Shown here in pieces: positions 36,647 through 45,256 of a DNA stretch of 64,000 bases. Both the position numbers and the translations under genes were made by a program. This DNA comes from Gordonia tangerina. GTDB lineage: Bacteria > Actinomycetota > Actinomycetes > Mycobacteriales > Mycobacteriaceae. A model generated the notes under the pieces. The model was not told the DNA's origin, searched no databases, and worked only from the letters and a program-made list of their open reading frames with translations. Position 1 is the first letter of the stretch. Each line of letters begins with the position of its first letter. The DNA is taken from NCBI RefSeq assembly GCF_021556435.1, contig NZ_JAKGCU010000012.1, positions 1 through 64,000 on the forward strand, in the 5' to 3' direction.

Positions 36647-38626
36647 TCACCTGGGGTAGGTGACGATGATCTGGCCGGTGCGGGCGTTGCGCCAGGTGAT
36701 GGTGCGGTCGGTGTGCATGGTCGGTATCCACGGCCCGTCGTGTTTGCGGTCGTGGTCGGGTCGGCACAGGGGTGCGAGGTTGAACCCCACAGTCCAGCCA
36801 CCGGCCAACGGGTCGGTATGACAGAACTTGTGTAGGTGGTCGAGTTCGCATTCCTCGGATGGTCTGCCGCAGTAGGGGTAGCGGCAACGCCGGTCCAGTT
36901 GAATGATCTCCGCCCGCAACGCGGCTGACGGCCTGTAGGTCAGCGCCCCAGGTGGTGGGGCGGCGAACCCACCGTGCCCGGTCAGGTCGATCGGTGGGGC
37001 CGGTGTGCGGTTGCCGAAGATGATCAGTCCGCTGGCGGTGCGGGTTTCGCTGGGGCGGGCGGTGATGGTGGTGGCGTGTGGTGCGATTCGTGCGGCGTGG
37101 GCGGGGTCGATGGCGCCGTAGCCCATCAGGCGGGTGGGGTCGAGGCCGGTGGGGTCGTGGAGCAGGGTCAGGCCGGGGACGATGAGGTCGGAGTCGGAGT
37201 CGGAGTCGCTGTCGGTTTCGGCGGAGTCGTCGGCCGGTTCCGCGTCGGCGACGTCGGTGTCGTGTTCGGCGGGTGGTGCGGTGATGAACTCTCGTCGCGG
37301 TTTCGGGGAGGGCGCGGCATCCTGAGTGGTGTCAACGGCATTGGTTCCGGTGCCGGATTGGCTACTCTCGCCGTTGTTGTCGATGTTCGAGTCGCTGTCG
37401 CTGTCGACGGCAGTGTCTTCGTCGATGTCGGCGAGGGTGATCGGCTGTTCTTCTGCCGCGTCAGGCCCACCGGTCGCGGGTTCGTCGGCGGTTTGGCCCG
37501 ATGCGCTGGCGTCGTGAGCCGTGCTGGTGTCGACCGACGAGTCGCGCTCACTGTCGGTGACCGAACTCGGGGTGGCATCCGTGGCCTGCCCCCGGTTGCT
37601 GGTACGAGTCTGGCGGGCGGGGCAGGTGTCGTCGCCACAGTGGCAGCGCAATTTCGCGCCGGGGGCTTTGATGATCTCGGCGAACGCGGCCACGCGTTGG
37701 GCTTTGATGCTGCGCCCATCACGGCGGCAGACCCGTCGTCCGATGAGGGCGCTGATGCGGTCACGCAGGTGCACGCCGTGTTCGGCGGGGATGCAGGCGT
37801 CGACGGTCATGTGACCGAACGCTTCGTTACCGATCGTCACATCCCCGAACAGATCGGTGATGTCCTCGCGGGTCTGGGCCGCCCGATCAGGATCAAGACT
37901 GATGATGATCGCGTCGAGATCATCGCGCAGTGCAGTGTCGGTGGTGGGTCGGCTGGCCAGATCGAGCACCACATCATCGAAATCCCACGGCTCATCCTCG
38001 TCGGCGGGATTGTCGGTAACAGGATCGGGGTCGGTGTCGGCCGCAGCATCACCAGCCTCGTCGGAGCCGACGTCGTCAGTGCTGTCACCGTCGGTGTCGG
38101 GATCGAGGTCGGCTGCGGGGTCGTCGAGGTCGAGGGTGAGTTCCTCCTCGACATCCTTGCTCTCGGTGTCGGGTTTGTCGGTGGTTTCGGCGTTGCCGGC
38201 GAGTTCGCCCAGTCGTGCTCGCAGGTCGCCGGTGGGGCCGGTGGCGGCGCCGCGGATGGCCACGCCCAGTCGGTGGGGCCTCAGGTCGCCGGCGCGGAAG
38301 GCGTCACGGATCTTGGGGTGTTCGTCGAGGAGTTCATCGAGACCGACCCATTCGCCGGCTTGACGTCTAGAAATACCCAACTGCAGCGAGATTTCGCCTT
38401 TCGCGGCCTTGTCCGCGGCATTGCGGATGCGGTTCGGAACGAAATCGTTGTAGCCGGTGATGCGCTCGTTGTAAGTGGATTGACCGATCTGACGGGCGAT
38501 CTGCATCGCGATTGCTTGGGCTTGATTACTCAACCGCAACAAATCGCGACCATGCTGCGCCAACTCATCGAGACTGCTCGAGGCCAGCAGAGCGTCGTCG
38601 GCAGCACGGTCGGTGAACGTGAACAC
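36647..38626 (-). CDS. 13E12-type DUF222/HNH endonuclease protein
   Basis: A 659-residue protein of the DUF222/REP13E12 family. The N-terminal helical DUF222 domain (about 1-140) includes LGISRRQAGEWVGL. The C-terminal HNH finger has CRYPYCGRPSEECELDHLHK and LCRPDHDRKH. Two inserts (about 145-240 and 355-470) are extremely Asp/Ser/Glu/Thr-rich, including a serial Ser-Asp run, and a CHCGDDTC cluster lies between them. Such genes are multi-copy in Gordonia and mycobacteria and behave like repeat elements; activity is uncertain. The start is GTG 38626 with AAGGAG upstream. Nested repeats lie on its 5-prime side. Confidence 0.88.
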   Translation of the reverse strand: MFTFTDRAADDALLASSSLDELAQHGRDLLRLSNQAQAIAMQIARQIGQSTYNERITGYNDFVPNRIRNAADKAAKGEISLQLGISRRQAGEWVGLDELLDEHPKIRDAFRAGDLRPHRLGVAIRGAATGPTGDLRARLGELAGNAETTDKPDTESKDVEEELTLDLDDPAADLDPDTDGDSTDDVGSDEAGDAAADTDPDPVTDNPADEDEPWDFDDVVLDLASRPTTDTALRDDLDAIIISLDPDRAAQTREDITDLFGDVTIGNEAFGHMTVDACIPAEHGVHLRDRISALIGRRVCRRDGRSIKAQRVAAFAEIIKAPGAKLRCHCGDDTCPARQTRTSNRGQATDATPSSVTDSERDSSVDTSTAHDASASGQTADEPATGGPDAAEEQPITLADIDEDTAVDSDSDSNIDNNGESSQSGTGTNAVDTTQDAAPSPKPRREFITAPPAEHDTDVADAEPADDSAETDSDSDSDSDLIVPGLTLLHDPTGLDPTRLMGYGAIDPAHAARIAPHATTITARPSETRTASGLIIFGNRTPAPPIDLTGHGGFAAPPPGALTYRPSAALRAEIIQLDRRCRYPYCGRPSEECELDHLHKFCHTDPLAGGWTVGFNLAPLCRPDHDRKHDGPWIPTMHTDRTITWRNARTGQIIVTYPR

Positions 38627-38673
38627 GAAACACTCCTTTCCAGCGAAGACGGCCTCTGAGGTCGGGATGGATT

Positions 38674-39122
38674 GGTGGGAAATCGAACTGCCATCAGACT
38701 ATCGGGAGGGTCCGACAACTTTGGAGTGCTGCGGGTGGGATGGGGATGGACTCGTTCGGTGAGCTGTTGGGTTCAGGATAGCGGCGGGGTCCGACAACTT
38801 TTCGTGCGTGAGTGTGGTTGCGGTGGTGGGCTCTTCGTGACGCTTCCTCGCAAGCTCGATCGCTCCTCAGGGATCGGTAAGTGATTTCCGGACTCCTCCC
38901 TTTTCGGCGGGAAACGTTGGTGGGGAATCGAACTGCTATCAGACTATCGGTCAGGTCTGACAACTTTGGTGTGCTGCGGGAGGGGTGTGGATGGACTTGA
39001 TCGGTGAGGTGTTGGGTACAGGATAGCGGCGGGGTGTGACACCTTGTCCTGCGTGAGAGTGGTTGCGTGGGAGCACCCTTCGTGACGCGACCTCGTAATC
39101 TCGGACGCTCCTCAGGGAACAG
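38674..39122. repeat. Nested 245-bp/79-bp repeats upstream of the HNH gene
   Basis: Two diverged copies of a block start at 38674 and 38919 (245 bp apart) with GGTGGG(A/G)AATCGAACTGC. Each block holds two copies of a shorter unit around TCCGACAACT-like cores at 38711, 38790, 38956 and 39035, exactly 79 bp apart within each block. Both blocks end in CTTCGTGACGC...CGCTCCTCAGGGA, the right half of the 19.1-kb palindromic repeat (about 38832-38877 and 39069-39120). No gene is supported in 38627-39404, and nothing specific was seen between 39123 and 39404. Confidence 0.8.
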
Positions 39123-39404
39123 GGGCTGCAGCCTCACCGAGGTCCGTCGCCCTCGCGCGTCATGCCATTGCGGCTCTCCATCACCTGATTCTCAGGGCGT
39201 GGGCGTTTCGCATATTCCGCACCCCACCCCATCCCCGCAGCAGTGTGCTTCGCGCTTTCGCTCAGCTGCTCATCTGAGATCGACCGAGAAGTCCTCGAGG
39301 ATCGGGCGTACGACCGAATTCCGCCGGCAGGCGCTCGCCGACTGCGCGCAGCGATCCCATGACACCCGGCATAGCCGCAGGTGCGGCCCGGTAGCCTTCT
39401 CAGA

Positions 39405-40235
39405 ATGAGCGATCAACAACAGTGGAAAGCGTTCGAGGTGTCGGTTTCCGACCACGTCGCCGAGGTCGTACTCACCGGGCCAGGCAAGGGCAATGCGATG
39501 GGACCGGATTTCTGGCGTGAGTTGCCGGAGATCTTTGCGCAGCTCGACCGTGACGACGACGTCCGTGCGGTCGTCCTGGCCGGCTCGGGGGCGCATTTCT
39601 CCTACGGGCTGGATCTCGCCGCCATGGGTGGTGACCTCGGTCCCGTACTCGCCGAGGGGGCGAAAGCGCGGCCGCGCACCGAGTTCCACGACAACCTGCG
39701 ACGATTGCAGGCCGCCATCAGCGCAGTCGCCGACTGTCGAAAGCCGGTCATCGCGGCAGTCGCCGGCTGGTGCATCGGCGGCGGAGTCGATCTGATCAGT
39801 GCTGTCGACATCCGGTACGCGAGCGCCGACGCCAAGTTCAGCGTCCGCGAGGTTCGGGTGGCCATGGTTGCTGACGTCGGTAGCTTCGCCCGCCTGCCGG
39901 CAATCATCGGTGACGGCCACCTTCGTGAGCTCGCACTGACCGGTAAGGATGTCGACGCGGCCCACGCCGCACGCATCGGACTGGTCAACGAAGTACTCCC
40001 GGACCGCGACGCCGCCCTCGACACCGCCCGGGCGACCGCTGCCGAGATCGCCGCCAATCCCCCGCTCGTCGTCAACGGCATCAAGGCTGTGCTGGACCAC
40101 AGCCGCCGCGCCGGCGTCGAGGACAGTCTGCGCTACGTCGCCGCATGGAACTCCGCGTTCCTCCCCAGTGAGGATCTGTCCGAGGCGGTCACCGCAGTTT
40201 TCGAGAAGCGCCGCCCCGACTTCCGCGGCGCCTGA
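39405..40235 (+). CDS. Crotonase-family dienoyl-CoA isomerase-like protein
   Basis: A 276-residue enoyl-CoA hydratase/isomerase superfamily member. The oxyanion-hole segments are AHFSYGLDL and GWCIGGGVDL. Acidic residues in GGGVDLISAVDIRYAS and in VREVRVAMVADVGSFARLP are placed as in delta3,5-delta2,4-dienoyl-CoA isomerase (ECH1), including the Ala-Asp-Val-Gly signature, rather than as in the standard hydratase Glu pair. It likely shifts double bonds of unsaturated fatty acyl-CoAs during beta-oxidation. The start is ATG 39405. It ends just before a hairpin shared with the convergent DDN-like gene. Confidence 0.83.
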   Translation: MSDQQQWKAFEVSVSDHVAEVVLTGPGKGNAMGPDFWRELPEIFAQLDRDDDVRAVVLAGSGAHFSYGLDLAAMGGDLGPVLAEGAKARPRTEFHDNLRRLQAAISAVADCRKPVIAAVAGWCIGGGVDLISAVDIRYASADAKFSVREVRVAMVADVGSFARLPAIIGDGHLRELALTGKDVDAAHAARIGLVNEVLPDRDAALDTARATAAEIAANPPLVVNGIKAVLDHSRRAGVEDSLRYVAAWNSAFLPSEDLSEAVTAVFEKRRPDFRGA

Positions 40236-40247
40236 ACTGTGCCGGTG

Positions 40248-40281
40248 CTGGAGCCGGTCAGTTGGCTGCGACCGGCTCCAG
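40248..40281. terminator. Convergent-gene hairpin terminator
   Basis: CTGGAGCCGGTC (40248-40259) pairs perfectly with GACCGGCTCCAG (40270-40281) across a 10-nt loop. It lies between the ends of the crotonase gene and the leftward DDN-like gene, and covers the last codons of the latter. It probably ends transcription from both sides. Confidence 0.7.
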
Positions 40282-40803
40282 CCGGAACACCGGTATCCGA
40301 CGTTGCGTGCGCTGGACGTAGAGGTCGAAGTTGGGCCACACGTTCACCAATGTCCGCCAGGCGCGCACCCGTTCGTCACCGTCGAGTTCACGTGGCCGCA
40401 TCGCGGAGACGGTACCGTGATGCCCCACCTCCACGGTGTCGGCCGAACGCACATTGAATACCCATTGGGGCATGTCAGGTCCGCCGAAGTACGAGCCGGC
40501 GATCAACCACGCACCCGCTCCGTCCGGTACCGCGAGCAGTCGGGTCGACCGAACAATCCCGCTTTTACGGCCCGCTACGCGCAGCGTGATGTTGGGCAGT
40601 CCGGCCACATCCAGCAGGGTCACCCGCTGCCCCGTCAGCTTTTGCAGCGCGCTGTCCACCACCACGATCTGCGGTAGATAGCGCGGCATCCAGCTGATCG
40701 AACCGATTTTCACCGCCAACGGCGTGAGCACACCCATACGCCCAGTCTGCCAGGTCGAGCCGACCATCCTCGGCCATCCGAGGGCACGAGTCAACCGAGC
40801 CAT
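40258..40803 (-). CDS. DDN-type deazaflavin (F420)-dependent oxidoreductase family protein
   Basis: A 181-residue split-barrel protein of the nitroreductase/deazaflavin-dependent family typified by mycobacterial Ddn. Landmarks are TLRVAGRKSGIVRSTRLLAV, WLIAGSYFGGPDMPQWVFNV, and VNVWPNFDLYVQRTQRRIPVF at the end. In actinobacteria such proteins bind reduced F420 and reduce quinones or nitro compounds. A stretch of about 50 residues with a hydrophobic helix precedes the barrel. The start is ATG 40803; longer in-frame starts overlap the divergent neighbour. Confidence 0.78.
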   Translation of the reverse strand: MARLTRALGWPRMVGSTWQTGRMGVLTPLAVKIGSISWMPRYLPQIVVVDSALQKLTGQRVTLLDVAGLPNITLRVAGRKSGIVRSTRLLAVPDGAGAWLIAGSYFGGPDMPQWVFNVRSADTVEVGHHGTVSAMRPRELDGDERVRAWRTLVNVWPNFDLYVQRTQRRIPVFRLEPVAAN

Positions 40804-40869
40804 GAACAGCGTCGGCAACCTGTGGACAACGAACCACGGCTGCGTTCGGAAGACAGCGATGATCTGATC

Positions 40870-41310
40870 ATGACAACGGATGACAGCACGATCCCCGCCA
40901 TCGAGACCGCTCATGACCCGATCGTCGGTGCCGACGACATGCGCCAACGCTGGCGCGCTCTGATGGGGCCGCTCGGATTCGGAAGCGCGCGACTATGGTT
41001 CGCCTTCGTCGGACCCGACCGACGTCTGTTGAAGGTTCTCAATTGGCTGCCCCTGCCACCGACACCTGAACCGGTAGAGGTGGATCCGCTCCTGTTCACC
41101 CTCGGCGAGGCAATCGAGGCGCTCGAGGCCGAGTCGGTCGCGTTCCTGATCTCCCGCCCGGGTCGTGACGGTGTCTCCGATGACGATCTCGCCTGGGCGC
41201 GCCAGCTGATCGCCGCCGCCCGACGGCACGACGTGCCCGTGCAGCCGGTGCATCGCGCCAACGACGCGGATCTCGTCGCGCTGACCATCGCCGAGGACGC
41301 CGCGGCCTGA
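40870..41310 (+). CDS. Hypothetical protein
   Basis: A 146-residue soluble protein I do not recognise. It begins with an acidic stretch. A core follows with RQRWRALMGPLGFGSARLWFAFVGPDRRLLKVLNWLPLPP (adjoining segments) and a C-terminal helix pair ending in an Ala/Glu/Asp tail. No catalytic motif, signal peptide or membrane segment is seen. The start is ATG 40870, divergent from the DDN-like gene; the kinase gene follows after 75 bp. Codon use is typical of the window, so it is probably a real gene. Confidence 0.7.
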   Translation: MTTDDSTIPAIETAHDPIVGADDMRQRWRALMGPLGFGSARLWFAFVGPDRRLLKVLNWLPLPPTPEPVEVDPLLFTLGEAIEALEAESVAFLISRPGRDGVSDDDLAWARQLIAAARRHDVPVQPVHRANDADLVALTIAEDAAA

Positions 41311-41385
41311 GCACCTGCGCCGATGAGTCGTTTCGCGTAGTACGTTGAGGCCCGAGGATCAGTTTCGGCGCTGATGGGAGGACCG

Positions 41386-42306
41386 ATGAGCGGCCGGCAA
41401 CGGATGGCGATCGACGGCGGCCAGACGGGCACCCGCATCCGAGTGTTCGGAGATGGCACGAGCGAACACAACGCCGGTCCGATCTACACCGATCGTCCTG
41501 TGGTTCCACAGATCGCCGAGGTGGCGCGGGATGTCATCTCCGCGACCGGTGCCGACGTCGGTGCGGTGGCGGCGGGCGTATCGGGACTCACCCCGCAGGC
41601 CACCCGTCCGGACGAATTGCTGGCCGCCCTCGCCGGAGTCGGCCCCGACACGGTCGCGCTGGCGCATGACTCGGTCTCGGCCTACCTGGCCGCCAACCGT
41701 TTCGAGAAGGGCGCGGTGATCGCCGCGGGCACCGGCGTGGTCACGCTAGGTGTCGGTGACGGTGGGGTCGCACGCGTCGACGGCTGGGGGCATCTGGTCG
41801 GCGACGCGGGCAGCGGCTACTGGATCGGACGCGCCGGGCTCGACGCCGCCTTGCGCGCCTACGACGGGCGCGGCGCACCGACGCCACTGGAACAGTCGGC
41901 GCACGCCACGTTCGGTCCACTGCCCGAGTTGTACATGGCGCTGCAGGCGGATCCCGAGCGGGTCGCCCACATCGCGGGATTCGCCCGAGAGGTGTCGGCC
42001 GCCGCACGCACCGACGACACCGTCGCCGTCGACATCCTCCAGCGCGCCGCGGCTGAACTCGCCGACTCCGTCCGAGCCGCCCTGCGGCGCAGCGATCCCC
42101 GGACCGGGCAGTCATCCCGGGTGAGCTGGATGGGCAATGTCCTGACCAACAACGACCTGGTCCGTACACGATTCATCGAGCTGATCGGCACCACCACACC
42201 CGACGTCACCATCGCAGCGCCCTACGGCGACACGCTCGACGGTGTCGCGCTGCTACTGGAGCCGCCAGAACACCATCCTCTCGCCACGCACATCCACCGT
42301 GCGTGA
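41386..42306 (+). CDS. BadF/BadG-type N-acetylglucosamine kinase-like ATPase
   Basis: A 306-residue member of the ASKHA superfamily, BadF/BadG/BcrA/BcrD branch. Phosphate 1 motif is AIDGGQTGTRIRVF, phosphate 2 is VIAAGTGVVTLGVG, and VGDAGSGYWIGRAGLDAALRA is the conserved connecting segment of the GlcNAc-kinase group. It probably phosphorylates an amino sugar such as GlcNAc released from the cell wall; the sugar is not certain. ATG 41386 is preferred over an ATG four codons earlier because GGGAGG precedes it. It is convergent with htpG. Confidence 0.8.
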   Translation: MSGRQRMAIDGGQTGTRIRVFGDGTSEHNAGPIYTDRPVVPQIAEVARDVISATGADVGAVAAGVSGLTPQATRPDELLAALAGVGPDTVALAHDSVSAYLAANRFEKGAVIAAGTGVVTLGVGDGGVARVDGWGHLVGDAGSGYWIGRAGLDAALRAYDGRGAPTPLEQSAHATFGPLPELYMALQADPERVAHIAGFAREVSAAARTDDTVAVDILQRAAAELADSVRAALRRSDPRTGQSSRVSWMGNVLTNNDLVRTRFIELIGTTTPDVTIAAPYGDTLDGVALLLEPPEHHPLATHIHRA

Positions 42307-42329
42307 CGAGAGGTGCCGCGGACGGCTCG

Positions 42330-44309
42330 CTACTTCTGACTCTCGGTGTGGAGAGTCTCGGTCAGATTGCCCGCCAACAGCTTCGCGAACTCGGCGGGGT
42401 CGCCCAGCTCGCCACCCTCGGCGATGACGGCCATACCGTAGAGCAGCTTCGCCGTCGGCACCAGGGCACTGTGGTCCTCGCCGACGCCGAATGCGTTGTT
42501 GAGGCCGACGATCAGCGGGTGATCGGCGTTGACCTCCAGCGCTCGCTTGCTCTTGGGCAGTTCCTGACCCGATGCGCGGTACAGCTTCTCCAACTGTGGT
42601 GACATCGAGAAGGTGTCGCCCACCAGGCAGGCGGCCGAATCGGTGAGCCGAGACGACAACCGCGCCTCGTTCACGTCGTCGGCCAATGTCTCCGCCAGCC
42701 ACTCGAGCAGCGAGGCGAACTCCTCGGACTTCTTCTCCTTGTCGGCTTTGTCCTCGTCGGACTCCGTGTCATCGAGCGAGTCGAGATCTACCGCTCCCTT
42801 GGCGATCGAGGTGAACGACTTCCCGTCGAACTCGAGTCCGCTGGTCACCCACATCTCGTCGACCGGATCTGTCAGCAGCAGCACCTCGACGCCCTTGGCG
42901 CGAAACGCCTCGATATGTGGGGAGTTCTCGATCTGCTGTCGGCTCTCGCCGGTCATGTAGTAGATGGTGTCCTGACCGCTTCGCATCCGGCCGATGTAGT
43001 CGGCGAGCGTGGTGAGGCCGTCCGCGGAATCGGTGGAGGCAAACGAGGAGGCCTTGAGGATGGCGTCGCGATTGTCGAAATCGTTGACCAGGCCTTCCTT
43101 CCAGACCCGACCGAAGTTCTCCCAGAACGTCCGGTAGTCGTCCGGACGCGAGTCACGGAGATCACCCACGGTGGAGATGACCCGCTTGGTGAGCCGTCGG
43201 CGGATGGCCCGGATCTGGCGATCCTGCTGCAGGATCTCCCGCGACACGTTGAGCGACAGGTCCGCGGCGTCGACGACACCCTTGACGAATCGCAGATACT
43301 CCGGCATCAACTCTTCGCAGTCATCCATGATGAAGACACGCTTGACGTACAGGTGGATTCCCGAAGATCGCTCCCGCATGAACAGATCGAAGGGCGCCTG
43401 GGTCGGGATAAACAGCAGCGCCTGATACTCGAAGGTGCCCTCGGCCTTGACCGTGATGACCTCGAGGGGCTCATCCCAGGCATGGCTGACATGCCGGTAG
43501 AACTCGTGATACTCGTCCTGGGTGACCTCGTCGGCAGATTTGGCCCACAGCGCCTTCTGCGAGTTGATGGTTTCGGTGACGACCTCGGTCTTCGGTTCGT
43601 CCGTCCGCGGTTCGCCCGTCGACTCGCCGGAATCGTCGGATGCGACCGGCTTCTCGACGTCCATCCGGATGGGCCACGCGATGAAGTCCGAATAGCGCTT
43701 CACCAAGGCCCGCAGCTTTGCTGCGTCGGTGTAGTCGTACAGATGATCCTCGGTGTCGACCGGTTTGAGCGCCAGGGTGACCGACGTCCCCTGGGGCGCG
43801 TCGGCGACATCGTCGATCGTGTACGTGCCGTCGCCGGTCGATTCCCAGCGGGTCCCGGTGGCCTCACCGGCACGGCGGGTCACCAGGGTGACCCGATCGG
43901 CGACCATGAAGGTCGAATAGAAACCGATGCCGAACTGACCGATCAGCTCCTCACTGGCCGCGGCGTCCTTCACCTCGGCCAATTTGCGCCGCAGTTCCGC
44001 GGTGCCCGAGCGCGCGACGGTACCGATCAGGTTGATGACATCGTCGCGGGACATGCCGATGCCGTTGTCGCGGACCACCAATGTCCGCCCCTCGGGGTCT
44101 GCCTCGAGTTGAATGTGCAGGTCCCCCGCGTCGACGTCGAGTTCCTTGTCCTGCAGCGACTCCAACCGCAGCTTGTCCAGCGCATCCGACGAGTTGGAGA
44201 TCAGCTCCCGAAGAAAGCTGTCCTTGTTCGAGTACACCGAGTGGACCATGAGATCCAGCAGCTGCCGCGTCTCGGCCTGGAACTCACGAACCTCTGTCTG
44301 ACCAGTCAT
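42330..44309 (-). CDS. htpG: Molecular chaperone HtpG (Hsp90)
   Basis: A 659-residue cytosolic Hsp90. The GHKL ATP site shows ELISNSSDALDKLR, DNGIGMSRDDVINLIGTVA and GQFGIGFYSTFMVAD. The middle domain includes LYVKRVFIMDDCEELMPEYL and SREILQQDRQI. The C-terminal dimerisation domain ends with ALVPTAKLLYGMAVIAEGG. An acidic Asp/Glu/Lys linker lies at about 535-550 (DESDEDKADKEKK region). The start is ATG 44309, eight codons inside the longest frame, with GGAGGTCG upstream. It is divergent from the PIG-L gene. Confidence 0.96.
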   Translation of the reverse strand: MTGQTEVREFQAETRQLLDLMVHSVYSNKDSFLRELISNSSDALDKLRLESLQDKELDVDAGDLHIQLEADPEGRTLVVRDNGIGMSRDDVINLIGTVARSGTAELRRKLAEVKDAAASEELIGQFGIGFYSTFMVADRVTLVTRRAGEATGTRWESTGDGTYTIDDVADAPQGTSVTLALKPVDTEDHLYDYTDAAKLRALVKRYSDFIAWPIRMDVEKPVASDDSGESTGEPRTDEPKTEVVTETINSQKALWAKSADEVTQDEYHEFYRHVSHAWDEPLEVITVKAEGTFEYQALLFIPTQAPFDLFMRERSSGIHLYVKRVFIMDDCEELMPEYLRFVKGVVDAADLSLNVSREILQQDRQIRAIRRRLTKRVISTVGDLRDSRPDDYRTFWENFGRVWKEGLVNDFDNRDAILKASSFASTDSADGLTTLADYIGRMRSGQDTIYYMTGESRQQIENSPHIEAFRAKGVEVLLLTDPVDEMWVTSGLEFDGKSFTSIAKGAVDLDSLDDTESDEDKADKEKKSEEFASLLEWLAETLADDVNEARLSSRLTDSAACLVGDTFSMSPQLEKLYRASGQELPKSKRALEVNADHPLIVGLNNAFGVGEDHSALVPTAKLLYGMAVIAEGGELGDPAEFAKLLAGNLTETLHTESQK

Positions 44310-44459
44310 GATCGACCTCCGCTCAACCGTCACTGACGAAGCCGCAGTTTACCGACCACCCCATTGGCTAATCTGGGTGGGTCGACCGCTGTGCGGTGCT
44401 CGAACGCGCACCGCGGTATCGATGGCCGATGCCCCGCCGCACCATCGAAAGACCGGTGA

Positions 44460-45215
44460 ATGCCAGCTCCTCGTCTGCTGTTCGTGCACGCGCACCCCGA
44501 CGACGAAGCGTTGTGGACGGGTGGCCTGATCGCGCACCACACGGCGCGCGGTGGCGCCGCCGACCTCATCATGTGCACCTGGGCCGACGGCACGCACCGG
44601 CATCGCGAACTGATCGAGTCGATGCACGAACTCGGGTTGCCCGGCCCACCGATCATGCTGGGGTACGCCGACGACCGGGTACCCGAATCTGCTCCGGGAG
44701 CGCAGCGATTCTGCGCGGCGCCCTTCGATTCGGCGGTGCGCACGATGGTCGAGCACATCCGGCGGCTGCGTCCCGACGCCATCGTCACCTACGACGCCAT
44801 CGGAATCTACGGCCATCCCGATCACATCCACGCCCACCGGTTGGCCTCGGTGGCCGCCGACGCCGCCGCCAGCCCCCGCCTGTACCGCTCGGCCGGCGAC
44901 GCGTGGCAGACCCGATCGGTGTACTTCGTGACAATCGCCGATTGGATGGTCGACGACGTGCGCGACGACCTGTTCGCCTCCGTGCGTCGCGACCACCTGC
45001 CCGGTACCCCACCAGAGGGCATCGACCTCACGCTGGATGTCGGACGGTACGGGGAGCGCAAGGCGGCGGCCATCGCGGCACACCGCACCGAGGTCCGACG
45101 CAGCCGTACCATCCAGGGGCTGATGGCACTCCCGCCGGAGCGACGCGACCGGCTGCTTGCCTCGGAGAACTTCATCCGGCGCGATCTGGTACCGGGCGGG
45201 ATCGAGATCTGCTGA
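44460..45215 (+). CDS. PIG-L family deacetylase
   Basis: A 251-residue zinc-dependent N-deacetylase. The metal motif AHPDDE is at residues 11-16 (VHAHPDDEALWTGG), with the second part in GIYGHPDHIHAHR. Mycobacterial relatives are MshB (mycothiol synthesis) and Mca (mycothiol conjugate amidase). This protein is shorter than both, so the link to mycothiol is only possible. The start is ATG 44460. It is convergent with recD, 41 bp away, and divergent from htpG. Confidence 0.85.
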   Translation: MPAPRLLFVHAHPDDEALWTGGLIAHHTARGGAADLIMCTWADGTHRHRELIESMHELGLPGPPIMLGYADDRVPESAPGAQRFCAAPFDSAVRTMVEHIRRLRPDAIVTYDAIGIYGHPDHIHAHRLASVAADAAASPRLYRSAGDAWQTRSVYFVTIADWMVDDVRDDLFASVRRDHLPGTPPEGIDLTLDVGRYGERKAAAIAAHRTEVRRSRTIQGLMALPPERRDRLLASENFIRRDLVPGGIEIC

Positions 45216-45256
45216 TCTCCAGCCGCGCAGGTTCAGCTGTCGACTCCCCCGGATTC

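Noticed and set aside
36974..38659. A 561-codon plus-strand frame rich in Gly and Val
   Set aside because: Antisense to the Asp/Ser-rich 13E12-type gene; its composition mirrors that gene.
39123..39404. A small protein gene before the crotonase gene
   Set aside because: The plus-strand frame starting near 39067 is Arg/Ser-rich, overlaps the repeat block and has no ribosome-binding site or family features.
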